Positions 15,483 through 22,490 of a stretch of 22,490 nucleotides of DNA are shown piece by piece. The notes under the pieces were generated by a model. The model was not told the DNA's origin and did no database searches. It worked only from the letters and a program-made list of their open reading frames with translations. The number at the start of each line of letters is the position of its first letter. Position 1 is the first letter of the stretch. This DNA is from Campylobacterota bacterium (GTDB lineage: Bacteria; Campylobacterota; Campylobacteria; Campylobacterales; Sulfurovaceae). The translations under genes were made by a program, and so were the position numbers. The DNA lies in the NCBI GenBank assembly GCA_030595845.1, contig JAUVCL010000011.1, positions 1 to 22,490 on the forward strand, in the 5' to 3' direction.

Positions 15483-16223
15483 TTAAAACCATATTTTTTT
15501 AACCAACATACCTAAAGAAAACACATAAAGTGCTAAAAGTGCCATTTTGTGGTTTTTAGAAGTGATATGGTCTTTTAACCATATACCTATCCCAACACCT
15601 AACAAAGATGAAACCGCTACGATCAAAGCATTAGAGAAGTCAATACTCCCAGAACTTAATCTACTGATCATACCTGCCACAGAAGAGAAGACCACAAAAA
15701 ACAGTCCTGCACTCACTGCTTTTTTAAGAGGGTAATGAAGCAAACCTACCAAAAGCGGTGTCAATATGATCGATCCTCCAATACCCAGTGTCATCGAAAA
15801 GATACCTATACCTACTCCAATGGCAAAGAGTAAAGCTTTATTGAGAGATTTTGTTTGACTGTCATCTTCATGATTTGGGGAGAAGAAGAGTCTGAACAGT
15901 GCAAAAAGGAGTAAGCCCATGAAGGTAAACTGTAATACACTATCTGAGACAGACTGTGTAACATAACCACCGATATATCCACCTAAAAATCCACCAAAAC
16001 CTACAAAGATACCCTCTCCAATAACAAGAGAGCCTTTTTTATGGTTGAGGTAAGAGCCGTAAATGGAAGAAAACACCATTTGGATAATAGAAATACCAAT
16101 GGCATCTTTAATATCGATACCCAATACCAAAAGTATAGGTACAAGGATTATTCCTCCACCGATGCCAAAAAATCCTGACATGGTACCTATAAAAACACCA
16201 ACAAGTATGAGCTCTACTATCAT
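15483..16223 (-). CDS. TauE/SafE-family (TSUP) membrane permease
   Basis: A 246-residue polytopic membrane protein of the sulfite exporter TauE/SafE family (formerly DUF81). It has the two-repeat architecture of the family. Each half carries the glycine-rich signature: GFFGIGGGIILVPILLVLG at about 18-36 and TLGIGGSIILTPLLVGLLH at about 145-163. About seven to eight helices are predicted, with a short charged loop in the middle (FFSPNHEDDSQTK). Members export or import sulfur-containing organic or inorganic anions; the substrate here cannot be told. In a sulfur-oxidising epsilonproteobacterium a sulfite or related sulfur anion would fit, but this is inference. The ATG at 16223 has GGAG seven bases upstream, and a TATACT -10 box lies at 16250-16255. 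Confidence 0.9.
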   Translation of the reverse strand: MIVELILVGVFIGTMSGFFGIGGGIILVPILLVLGIDIKDAIGISIIQMVFSSIYGSYLNHKKGSLVIGEGIFVGFGGFLGGYIGGYVTQSVSDSVLQFTFMGLLLFALFRLFFSPNHEDDSQTKSLNKALLFAIGVGIGIFSMTLGIGGSIILTPLLVGLLHYPLKKAVSAGLFFVVFSSVAGMISRLSSGSIDFSNALIVAVSSLLGVGIGIWLKDHITSKNHKMALLALYVFSLGMLVKKIWF

Positions 16224-16249
16224 TTAACTACTCCAAAAATTAACTTGGA

Positions 16250-16255
16250 AGTATA
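16250..16255 (-). promoter_or_regulatory. -10 box for the permease-uvrA unit
   Basis: The minus strand reads TATACT 26 bases before the permease ATG. No LexA-type palindrome is apparent around it. Confidence 0.45.
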
Positions 16256-16422
16256 GCATTATTATGTTCTGATCTGAGAGATATTTACTATAATAATAAG
16301 ATTATATGTACTACATTTAGAATTTATTTACATAATAAAATTGATTTAAATAATTTTACATAGTAATTAAATATATGTATTACAAAATATTAATTATTTT
16401 TGAATCTTTTACACTAATTCTG

Positions 16423-16428
16423 ATATAC
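16423..16428 (+). promoter_or_regulatory. -10 box for the PqiA-like gene
   Basis: TATACT in the context GATATACT lies 27 bases upstream of the ATG at 16456. Its position inside the longer possible reading frame argues against a start at 16375. Confidence 0.45.
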
Positions 16429-16455
16429 TTAAGTTTAGATAAACTTCAGGGAAAT

Positions 16456-17763
16456 ATGGACATGGCATTTATTAAAAAGATATTTAGATATTCGTTGGTT
16501 ATTTTGAGTATTGCTACACTTTCTCTTATGATCTATACTGTAATCAATCTTATTGAAACGGGAGAAAAAGCAAAGGTATTAAAAACTGATTATGCCCAAC
16601 TGCATAGTGTAGAGTTTGGACTTTTCAACTCTTCCGTTTGGATAGATAGAATTTCAGATGTTGTAGACCAGAAAATCGATGAATTTGATTTTACCGAAAC
16701 AAGTCGAGCCGAAATAAAAACGTACATTGAGACCATACTAGATACACTCATCGTTGAAGCGGATAGGAGTGTAAGAAAACGCAATAAAAACCAAAGTGGT
16801 TTTTTTAACAGTCTCTTGGGTGACACAAAACAATTGGTAACAGATTCACTTTTGGACATTAAAGATTTGAGAAAACGGGTTCCCGAATTTACAGATACTA
16901 TCCTGAATGAACTTGAAAGATCCGATAATCAAAAAATCCTCAAAAAAGTAATGCGAGACAAACTACGTGAATTTACTCAAAATAATATTTCTCCTACAGA
17001 TACAAGTATTTATACTAATATCTTAAAACGTTACAATACAGATAGTTTTGAAGCATGTACCATAGTCCTTGACGGTACGCTGGCACAAAATACAGAAGAT
17101 ATGAATAATGCCGCCAACCTGATCTTATCATTGGCTGCTCTACTGATCATACTTGTCATTATACAAGGTACAATGCTTAGTTCCATCACACTCTTTTTAC
17201 TCACAGCAACCAGTGTCGTATTACTCATACCGGGTCTCTTCCTTCCTATGATCGATATAGAAGCTAAAATAGAAAAATTTCAGTTCATTATTCTCGAGAA
17301 ATCTATTATATTTACAGACCAGGTTATCTTCTTTCAAACCAAAAGTATTTCAGACCTTGTCAGACTTTTATTAGAATATCAGGAAGCTAAGATGATCTTT
17401 GTAGGTGTCTTATTGACACTGTTCAGTGTTATCTTCCCCTTCCTAAAACTTGTCTCTACCTATCTTTATTTCTATAGCAGAAGCTTTATAGGTAACAATG
17501 CTGTTGTACGTTTTTTCGCTCTCAAGTCAACCAAATGGTCCATGGCAGATGTCATGGTAGTCTCTATCTTTATGGCCTATCTCGGTCTTGATGGTATTAT
17601 TGAACATGAAATGAAAGATCTTGAAAAAAGAAGTCTTCCTATCAACGTGATCACTACCAATGATACACATTTAAATGTAGGATTCTTCCTCTTCTTAGGC
17701 TTTGTTATAAGTAGTTTTGTACTCTCAGTACTTGTAGAAAGGTCACGCAGTAAAAAGTCTTAA
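16456..17763 (+). CDS. PqiA-like (paraquat-inducible protein A) membrane protein
   Basis: Inner membrane protein of 435 residues. An N-terminal helix (about 10-32) is followed by a long charged, helical, probably periplasmic region (about 35-210). The C-terminal part holds four or so helices with the PqiA signatures: PGLFLPMIDIEAK (about 260-272), FSVIFPFLKLVSTYLYFY (about 325-342) and KWSMADVMVVSIFMAYLG (about 362-380). The usual PqiA zinc-ribbon cysteines are absent, and the long N-terminal region is unlike the E. coli PqiA layout. PqiA proteins work with MCE-domain partners (PqiB, PqiC) in envelope lipid transport; no such partner is next door. The ATG at 16456 has AGGG just upstream. The stop abuts that of the convergent CopD-like gene with no gap. 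Confidence 0.75.
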   Translation: MDMAFIKKIFRYSLVILSIATLSLMIYTVINLIETGEKAKVLKTDYAQLHSVEFGLFNSSVWIDRISDVVDQKIDEFDFTETSRAEIKTYIETILDTLIVEADRSVRKRNKNQSGFFNSLLGDTKQLVTDSLLDIKDLRKRVPEFTDTILNELERSDNQKILKKVMRDKLREFTQNNISPTDTSIYTNILKRYNTDSFEACTIVLDGTLAQNTEDMNNAANLILSLAALLIILVIIQGTMLSSITLFLLTATSVVLLIPGLFLPMIDIEAKIEKFQFIILEKSIIFTDQVIFFQTKSISDLVRLLLEYQEAKMIFVGVLLTLFSVIFPFLKLVSTYLYFYSRSFIGNNAVVRFFALKSTKWSMADVMVVSIFMAYLGLDGIIEHEMKDLEKRSLPINVITTNDTHLNVGFFLFLGFVISSFVLSVLVERSRSKKS

Positions 17764-18180
17764 CTAAAGATACATAAACTGCGAGAGGAAAATAATAGTC
17801 ACAACAAAAGCAAACGGTAACACGTGGCTTTTAAAGACAAAAGGCTGTATGCCTAGATAGACTTGTGCAAAACCTCTAATACCCAGCCAAATACCTAAAA
17901 AAGCTTTTAACGAGAGCATTATTTGAAATGAACTCATCCCCTCTTCCCCTATAGGACCAAACACGTGTGTGATCAGATAAAGTCCTGTCAATACCGCCAC
18001 TATAAGACTAGGCGGCACAACTTTACGTACAACTTTCATAAAGGACTCACGTATGCTTTTATGTTCTTCTTCATTGTATGACGCTTTAATATGCACTAAA
18101 AAAAGATTATCAACGATGAGAAAACCGCCATAGATAAATGCAGCAAAAAGATGTATGGTTTTAATGAGTACAAAGGTCAT
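17764..18180 (-). CDS. CopD-like four-helix membrane protein
   Basis: A 138-residue protein that is nearly all membrane: helices at about 3-21, 50-72, 83-105 and 116-137. The pattern resembles the CopD/DUF2269-like group of small membrane proteins, some of which bind heme or copper. Helix 1 holds a conserved-looking histidine (LIKTIHLFAAFIYGG), and a second histidine closes helix 2 (LYLITHVFG), so heme or metal binding is possible but unproved. The ATG at 18180 has AGGA seven bases upstream. A promoter with TATAAT at 18204-18209 and a perfect FNR-type box at 18232-18245 drives it, so it is expected to respond to oxygen or a related signal and to be transcribed separately from dusB. Confidence 0.65.
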   Translation of the reverse strand: MTFVLIKTIHLFAAFIYGGFLIVDNLFLVHIKASYNEEEHKSIRESFMKVVRKVVPPSLIVAVLTGLYLITHVFGPIGEEGMSSFQIMLSLKAFLGIWLGIRGFAQVYLGIQPFVFKSHVLPFAFVVTIIFLSQFMYL

Positions 18181-18203
18181 AGTGTTATCCTGATTTTTGA
18201 GAA

Positions 18204-18209
18204 ATTATA
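18204..18209 (-). promoter_or_regulatory. -10 box of the CopD-like gene
   Basis: The minus strand reads TATAAT in GACTATAAT, 23 bases upstream of the start codon. It predicts transcription from about 18197. Confidence 0.6.
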
Positions 18210-18231
18210 GTCTATCTACGTCACAGTCTAT

Positions 18232-18245
18232 TTGATATATATCAA
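18232..18245. promoter_or_regulatory. FNR/CRP-family operator TTGATATATATCAA
   Basis: A perfect 14-base palindrome identical to the FNR consensus TTGAT-N4-ATCAA. Its centre (18238.5) is 41.5 bases upstream of the transcription start predicted from the -10 box, which is the class II activator position. It lies between the dusB stop and the CopD-like gene. Confidence 0.7.
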
Positions 18246-18251
18246 GAAGCA

Positions 18252-19205
18252 TTATACAGTAATGAATGGTTGGGAGAAAAAGGCTTCTATCACCTCTCGC
18301 ATCTCTTTAGGGTCTTCTATACGGTTCACATCATTTCTAAAGGCTGAGGCACCTTTGTAACCTGCTTTAGAATAGGAGTGTAGGTTTTTTCTAAACACGA
18401 TGGCACCATACTTGTCATAATGGGCTATCATTTGATCATAATGTTCCAAAACAACTTCTTTAATGAGTTCGGGTGTAGGTTCATCCATCCCCTCAGTAAT
18501 TTGTTTAAATATCCAGGGTTTACCTACAGCCGCACGCCCTATCATCACACCGTTGGCACCTGTATGTTCAAGTACCCACTTTACTTTGGCAGGAGAGTCT
18601 ATATCGCCGTTGGCAAGTACAGGTATGGAGACTGCCTGTTTGACCTCTGCAATAGCATCATAATCAACCGTAGCCTTGTATCTTCCCGCTCTTGTTCTAC
18701 CATGTACAGCAATATAGTCAGCACCACTCTCCTGACAAAGCCTAGCGATCTCTTCATGGTTTTTTTCATTAAACCCCAAACGGAACTTTACCGAAGTGTA
18801 CTCTTTGTTAGAATACTTCTTGATGGTCTCTATTACTTTTGCCATTTGAGGCAAGTCAGTCAGTAAAGAAGAGCCTTGAAGGTTGTTTACCACTTTGGGT
18901 GCAGGACAGCCACAGTTTAGATCTATCGTCGTTACATCATCTCTCTGATTTATGATCTCTACTGCTCTCTTAATGACATCCAGGTCTGAACCTGCAATCT
19001 GTATGGCATAGGGGTTTTCAATGGGACTTTTTTCTAACATACGGTGTGTTTTTTTAGAGTTGTGTACCAAGGCATTGGAGCTTATCATCTCAGATACAGT
19101 CAGGTCCACACCAAATTTCTTAACAACAGAACGGAAAGGAAGGTCAGTAAAGCCCGCGAGAGGGGCTAAAACGTAAAGAGGTTTGGAAAAATCAAGAGTA
19201 GCCAT
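18252..19205 (-). CDS. dusB: tRNA-dihydrouridine synthase
   Basis: FMN- and NADPH-dependent reduction of uridines in the tRNA D-loop. From the ATG at 19205 the protein is 317 residues with a TIM-barrel start LAPLAGFTDLPFR (about 13-25). The catalytic-cysteine motif is NCGCPAPKV, with Cys100 as the general acid; next comes KFRLG (FMN-contact strand), HGRTRAGRYKA, and the phosphate-binding ANGDIDSP and GANGVMIGRAAVGKPW segments. The 33 codons upstream of this ATG look non-homologous and overlap the previous gene, so they are excluded. The assignment to DusB over DusA or DusC rests on overall similarity. Last gene of the mltB-rlmH-dksA-like operon, 13 bases after the preceding stop. Confidence 0.93.
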   Translation of the reverse strand: MATLDFSKPLYVLAPLAGFTDLPFRSVVKKFGVDLTVSEMISSNALVHNSKKTHRMLEKSPIENPYAIQIAGSDLDVIKRAVEIINQRDDVTTIDLNCGCPAPKVVNNLQGSSLLTDLPQMAKVIETIKKYSNKEYTSVKFRLGFNEKNHEEIARLCQESGADYIAVHGRTRAGRYKATVDYDAIAEVKQAVSIPVLANGDIDSPAKVKWVLEHTGANGVMIGRAAVGKPWIFKQITEGMDEPTPELIKEVVLEHYDQMIAHYDKYGAIVFRKNLHSYSKAGYKGASAFRNDVNRIEDPKEMREVIEAFFSQPFITV

Positions 19206-19218
19206 AGAAAACGTTTGC

Positions 19219-20265
19219 TTAATACTCTTTTGTTTTCGTACATACAGCGTGTATATCGATAATGTCTTCCAGTCTATATTTACTGTGCATATTTTTAAGT
19301 TCATAAAAGGCTCTGAATTTCATAAAGTCATCATCTTCATATTCTTCAAAGTAAATACCTACCTGCTCCAAAAGTTCATATTCAAACAAAAGATACAAAT
19401 AGGCATTTTGCGCTTTTTCGTTATCTTTCTGGAAATTTCTAAACAGTGTCAAATTCTCTTCGGGTTTAAAATATTTTTTAGTCACTAGAGCCATATCAAC
19501 AAAGTTGCTACAGTTGAGATCAAGTGCTTGAACAAAATCTGTCAGAATCTCCGGAGTCAGTTCAAGATCATTCTCTGAGTTCACACGTTTCAGCATGATT
19601 AAAAGGTTTTTTACATCAAAGACTTTTGCATATTTCTGAGCATTGGTAAAATTTTCTTTACGTGCAAACACTTCAAGTGCCTGTGCTCGTACTACTGAAG
19701 AATACTCCGAAGTAGACTTCATAACATCTTCAGGGAACGTTTCATCTGATTCAAGACGATTGAGTCTGTTTTGTATCAGGATGGGGTTACCTGCATTAAA
19801 GACTTTAGACATTTTTTCTTCTTTTAAGTCAATATATTCACCTTTTTTAATTTTCTGTATGATATTAACAACATGTGAAAGTCTTGGATTCAAGTGCTCC
19901 ACATTGTCAGATAGATCAAGAGAAGCTTTTCCCAGGATACATGCAGAATTTCCGATATCATCAATACCGTATTTTTGTTTTTTTGGCTCATTGACCAAAG
20001 ACCAATAGAGTGCATCTTCCAAGGTATTTGTGTCTTTTTCCCATTTTTTAAGTAAGAAATAGTTTTTTAAACCATAAAAAACGATATGGATGACCGTGAA
20101 AAGAAATAAAATAATCATTGGTAAAATAACCCAAATTGATATAGGGAAATTAAAATTGATCCCCATTAATTCCATTGCATAATGATCTGGATTCATTGTA
20201 TAAGTAAATGCACCCACTATTCCAATAAGTACCAATGCGGCAAAAATATATAACCCTAATCTCAT
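19219..20265 (-). CDS. Conserved membrane protein with large cytoplasmic helical domain
   Basis: Not recognised beyond looking like a Campylobacterota-type conserved protein. The 348 residues start with two membrane helices (about 4-23 and 42-67) joined by a short loop around MNPDHYAMELMGINFNF, a topology like that of LapA/HemY-type N-termini. A charged, mostly helical soluble domain of about 275 residues follows, probably cytoplasmic. It is rich in Lys, Glu and Asn, with repeated helix pairs that could be TPR-like (YAKVFDVKNLLIMLKRVN; YLYLLFEYELLEQVGIYFEE). No catalytic motif is visible. Cotranscription with dksA-like (34-base gap) and dusB (13-base gap) is likely. A scaffold or quality-control role is only a guess. 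Confidence 0.8.
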   Translation of the reverse strand: MRLGLYIFAALVLIGIVGAFTYTMNPDHYAMELMGINFNFPISIWVILPMIILFLFTVIHIVFYGLKNYFLLKKWEKDTNTLEDALYWSLVNEPKKQKYGIDDIGNSACILGKASLDLSDNVEHLNPRLSHVVNIIQKIKKGEYIDLKEEKMSKVFNAGNPILIQNRLNRLESDETFPEDVMKSTSEYSSVVRAQALEVFARKENFTNAQKYAKVFDVKNLLIMLKRVNSENDLELTPEILTDFVQALDLNCSNFVDMALVTKKYFKPEENLTLFRNFQKDNEKAQNAYLYLLFEYELLEQVGIYFEEYEDDDFMKFRAFYELKNMHSKYRLEDIIDIHAVCTKTKEY

Positions 20266-20299
20266 TTTATCTCCCTAATTAATCTTGAAATGTATAAGA

Positions 20300-20665
20300 C
20301 TATTTGGTATTTTTTTGTTCTTTTTCACTTATCTCACGACATGTGATACAAAAGCGTGCAAAGTTTTTTACTTCTAGACGTGGTAAGCCTATAGGCTCTT
20401 CACACATTTCACATATACCAAATATGCCTTGTTTTATTTTATCTAAAGCAAGTTCAATTTCGTTTAATTCTTTACGTTGCTGCACTAAAATAGCACTATC
20501 TATAATGGTTTCGGCAGATGCCGCTGCATAATCACCCTCATCATTCAACTCAAGATCTCTCATTCCATCCAGTTCAAGTGCTGTACCTCTAAGATTCTTA
20601 TCAATCTGTACTCTTCTGTCTAATAACTTATTTTGAAAATCTTCTAATTCTACTTCTGTTAACAT
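20300..20665 (-). CDS. dksA: DksA/TraR-family zinc-finger transcription factor
   Basis: RNA polymerase secondary-channel protein that acts with ppGpp in the stringent response. The 121 residues form two coiled-coil helices and a C-terminal zinc finger with Cys85, Cys88, Cys106 and Cys109 (CEMC...CITC, 17 residues between pairs). The coiled-coil tip carries DEGDYA (42-47), which is the DxxDxA motif that sets true DksA apart from several DksA-like paralogues. It is shorter than E. coli DksA (151 residues), as is usual in this phylum. The ATG at 20665 is chosen; a TTG directly before it (20668) could also serve, since AGGA is five bases ahead of that codon. It lies about 10 bases after rlmH, a neighbourhood also known in Campylobacter. 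Confidence 0.9.
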   Translation of the reverse strand: MLTEVELEDFQNKLLDRRVQIDKNLRGTALELDGMRDLELNDEGDYAAASAETIIDSAILVQQRKELNEIELALDKIKQGIFGICEMCEEPIGLPRLEVKNFARFCITCREISEKEQKNTK

Positions 20666-20675
20666 CAAGGGTTTC

Positions 20676-21137
20676 CTATTTATGATATGGGTGATTATTG
20701 TTGATAGTCAAACCTCTAAAGATCTGTTCCATCAATACAACTTTCACCAGTTTATGTGAAAGTGTTATTCTACCAAATGATATAGCATTATTACATTTAG
20801 CCAAAAAATCCCTCTCAAGCCCGTATGCACCGCCAATAAAGAGATTTACCTGAACACTATCCTTAAGCAAATTTGCGAAATCGTGACTATCCACTTCTTT
20901 TGAATCAGGATTTAACGCTATATTTATACCAGAATCCAAATATTTTTCAAACGCTTTACTGTATGATTTTTGAGCAAGCTTTGGTGAAATATCTTGTGCC
21001 TTTGCTATTTCTTTGTCAAATACTTCAATCACTTCTACTTTAGCAAAAGGTTTTGCAATTTTTTTATAATGTTCGATCAAGCCGGCATATAAATTATCTT
21101 TCCCTTTTTTATCAATAATAATGACGTTGATCTTCAT
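20676..21137 (-). CDS. rlmH: 23S rRNA pseudouridine-1915 N3-methyltransferase
   Basis: SPOUT methyltransferase that methylates pseudouridine 1915 in helix 69 of 23S rRNA in the assembled 70S ribosome. The 153 residues fit the family length. Family stretches are LFIGGAYGLERDF (S-adenosylmethionine knot, about 100-112), ISFGRITLSHKLVKVVLMEQIFRG (about 120-143) and the C-terminal NNNHPYHK, whose last residues form part of the active site. The ATG is one base past the mltB stop, so translation is coupled to it. Confidence 0.95.
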   Translation of the reverse strand: MKINVIIIDKKGKDNLYAGLIEHYKKIAKPFAKVEVIEVFDKEIAKAQDISPKLAQKSYSKAFEKYLDSGINIALNPDSKEVDSHDFANLLKDSVQVNLFIGGAYGLERDFLAKCNNAISFGRITLSHKLVKVVLMEQIFRGLTINNNHPYHK

Positions 21138-21138
21138 A

Positions 21139-22164
21139 CTATTTCTCTTTCATTTTATCTGCTATTAATAGCGCTAACTGATGTACAGACATAGCATAAT
21201 AGGCACTGTGATTATATCTTGTGATCACAAAAAAGTTTTTTGCACCATACCAGAGTTCATCATATTTCTTTTTATTCAGTTTGATCAAACGTACTTTATT
21301 CTTATAATCCCACCTATAGTACGGTGCTATTCCTTTAAGGTCTTTACGATTGTATGTTTTTTTATAGCCAGTTTTATACTGCTTGAAGCGCATCCCCTCA
21401 TACTTGACTCTCGTGGCAACAGGTTCTCCCGTTCTCCAACCATTTTGCTTAAAATAATTGGCAATACTTGCAATAGCATCTTGTTGTTTTTGAAGTGTTA
21501 TCTTTCCGTCACCGTTAAAATCAACCCCGTAAGCTTCATAATTACTTGGCATAAACTGCCCCAGACCAATTGCCCCAGCATAGGATCCATAGACATTTTT
21601 AGGATTAAAGTTTTCAGTTTTGGAAAGATGGATAAATTTGATCAATTCTCTTTTAAAAAATTTGTTTCTTCTGTTTTTTTCAAAAGCCAAAGTACTCAGT
21701 GTATCAAAAACCGGATACTTCCCTACATTCTTTCCATAGGCAGATTCTATACCTATAATGGCTGCTATATACTCTTTGGGTACACCATACTCTGCCTCAA
21801 CTTTTTCAAATGTTGTTTGATACTTTTTTATAAAAGCAACACCTTTATTGACACGGCTTGTACTTAACTTATGCCTTGAGTATCGTTCCCATGGACCATA
21901 CTTTGCATAGTTTTTTTTCGCTTTGGCTATTTGTTCTTTGGTACGTGTTTCTTTTCTTCTGGGACGTTTTTTAGGAGGAAGAAATGCATGTAAAGCACTC
22001 TTTTGTACTTTTACATTTGAAAAGAGTTTTTCCAGATATGCTCTTTCAAAATCATATTTTTTTACTAATGTATTCATGACAGAAATAGTTGCACTGTTTT
22101 TTCTGTAATCTTTGGCCGATAAGATCACCGAGACTATCAATAATAATGTTATTACCTTTTTCAT
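21139..22164 (-). CDS. mltB: Membrane-bound lytic murein transglycosylase, MltB family
   Basis: Cleaves peptidoglycan glycan strands to 1,6-anhydromuropeptides in the periplasm. The 341 residues start with a signal sequence (MKKVITLLLIVSVILSA, about 1-17) without a clear lipobox cysteine, so it may be soluble or membrane-anchored by the signal. The catalytic glutamate is Glu140 in IIGIESAYGKNVG. It is followed by the family motif SYAGAIGLGQFMPSNYEAYGVD (about 194-215) and an EF-hand-like loop DFNGDGKI (215-222), as in the calcium site of E. coli MltB, then the NGWRTGEPV segment. The ATG at 22164 has AGGA about eight bases upstream, and TACAAT at 22188-22193 is a likely -10 box. First gene of a five-gene operon ending with dusB. 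Confidence 0.93.
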   Translation of the reverse strand: MKKVITLLLIVSVILSAKDYRKNSATISVMNTLVKKYDFERAYLEKLFSNVKVQKSALHAFLPPKKRPRRKETRTKEQIAKAKKNYAKYGPWERYSRHKLSTSRVNKGVAFIKKYQTTFEKVEAEYGVPKEYIAAIIGIESAYGKNVGKYPVFDTLSTLAFEKNRRNKFFKRELIKFIHLSKTENFNPKNVYGSYAGAIGLGQFMPSNYEAYGVDFNGDGKITLQKQQDAIASIANYFKQNGWRTGEPVATRVKYEGMRFKQYKTGYKKTYNRKDLKGIAPYYRWDYKNKVRLIKLNKKKYDELWYGAKNFFVITRYNHSAYYAMSVHQLALLIADKMKEK

Positions 22165-22187
22165 CCTATCATCCTTATATTTTTGCT

Positions 22188-22193
22188 ATTGTA
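22188..22193 (-). promoter_or_regulatory. -10 box of the mltB-rlmH-dksA-dusB operon
   Basis: The minus strand reads TACAAT 23 bases before the mltB ATG. The remaining intergenic sequence (22194-22324) is AT-rich and shows nothing else. Confidence 0.4.
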
Positions 22194-22324
22194 CACAATA
22201 GAAATAAAAGGAAAATGATAAACGTGTTTTATGTGTAAATTTAATTATTATTGTTGATTAAAGAAGATATTCTGAATGAAAGAGTGAATTTTAAATACTT
22301 AGGTGAAAATCAGAAGAGTGAAGA

Positions 22325-22348
22325 AAGCAACTCTAGCTAGAGTTGCTT
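22325..22348 (-). terminator. Hairpin terminator of the right-edge gene
   Basis: A perfect 24-base palindrome with 12-base arms (AAGCAACTCTAG and CTAGAGTTGCTT) lies seven bases past the stop at 22356. On the minus strand the hairpin is followed by the pyrimidine-rich TCTTCACTCTTC. This suits an intrinsic terminator, although the U-tract is imperfect. Confidence 0.7.
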
Positions 22349-22355
22349 CGATGTA

Positions 22356-22490
22356 TTAGATATCGTTAGAGATAGTCTTTGTAGAGTCATTTACGTTATC
22401 TGAAATAGTTTTTACAGAAGCTGCAGAATCAGTTGAAACTTGTTTCACTGAAGCACTTGTATTTGTATTTGTAGATTCAACAGATGCTCT
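22356..22490 (-). CDS. 3' end of a gene coding for 11-residue repeats (partial)
   Basis: The last 44 codons of a minus-strand gene that continues beyond the right edge; stop TAA at 22356-22358. The residues fall into an 11-residue pattern: ASVESTNTNTS, ASVKQVSTDSA, ASVKTISDNVN, DSTKTISNDI. They are rich in Ser, Thr, Val, Asn and Asp. Hendecad repeats of this sort form extended amphipathic helices or right-handed coiled coils, as in LEA-like and phasin-like proteins. A strong hairpin follows and there is no homology I can name, so the product is left open. The codon pattern and clean stop before the hairpin make it a real gene end. Confidence 0.7.
   Translation of the reverse strand, partial: RASVESTNTNTSASVKQVSTDSAASVKTISDNVNDSTKTISNDI

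Noticed and set aside
16375..16455. 27-codon N-terminal extension of the PqiA-like protein
   Set aside because: The extension overlaps the -10 box at 16423-16428 and lacks a ribosome site, whereas the ATG at 16456 has one.
19206..19304. 33-codon N-terminal extension of DusB
   Set aside because: It overlaps the end of the upstream gene in another frame and does not resemble Dus proteins, which start near the ATG at 19205.
21181..21867. 228-codon plus-strand reading frame
   Set aside because: It lies wholly antisense to mltB, whose catalytic and calcium-loop motifs are clear; the composition is that of a shadow frame.

Overview
The window reads as a chromosomal segment of a Campylobacterota (epsilonproteobacterial) species, most like Sulfurovum or Sulfurimonas. 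This is inferred from the AT-rich sequence, the long fused CcsBA cytochrome c maturation protein, the dksA-rlmH neighbourhood and the general flavour of the proteins. No rRNA or tRNA gene is present to confirm it. Nearly all genes are on the minus strand; two membrane protein genes (12229-12624 and 16456-17763) are on the plus strand.

Layout. (1) 42-3134: ccsBA (System II cytochrome c synthase). (2) 3248-8382: an accessory island between ccsBA and the radical SAM/polA pair. It holds a frameshifted FGE/SUMF1-domain gene, a RhuM-family gene, a 384-base gene-poor stretch with a REP-like palindrome, a type II restriction-modification pair (C5-cytosine methylase plus Ecl18kI/EcoRII-like endonuclease), the first 67 codons of a lost MmeI-like type IIG enzyme, and an ORF6N-domain gene. 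Three of these transcription units (rhuM, the R-M pair, the ORF6N gene) carry the same short palindromic element at nearly the same distance upstream of a -10 box. This is the most system-like signal in the window. (3) 8383-11942: a radical SAM gene whose start codon appears mutated from ATG to ATA where it overlaps the polA stop, then polA. (4) 12088-12624: a cyclic-di-GMP-I (GEMM) riboswitch, a 10-codon upstream ORF and a small two-helix membrane protein. (5) 12629-16223: uvrA and a TauE/SafE permease, probably one operon. (6) 16456-17763: a PqiA-like membrane protein, convergent and gapless with a CopD-like four-helix protein whose promoter has a perfect FNR-type box at -41.5. (7) 18252-22164: a tight housekeeping operon mltB - rlmH - dksA-like - conserved membrane protein - dusB. 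(8) 22356-22490: the 3' end of a gene coding for 11-residue repeats, followed by a strong hairpin.

DNA repair and replication (polA, uvrA), ribosome and tRNA modification (rlmH, dusB), stringent-type transcription control (dksA-like) and wall remodelling (mltB) form the core. The island between ccsBA and polA looks horizontally acquired and partly decayed. No wholly new multi-gene system could be proved from sequence alone. The shared promoter element over phage-regulator-like and restriction genes, and the c-di-GMP riboswitch over an unknown membrane protein, are the best leads.
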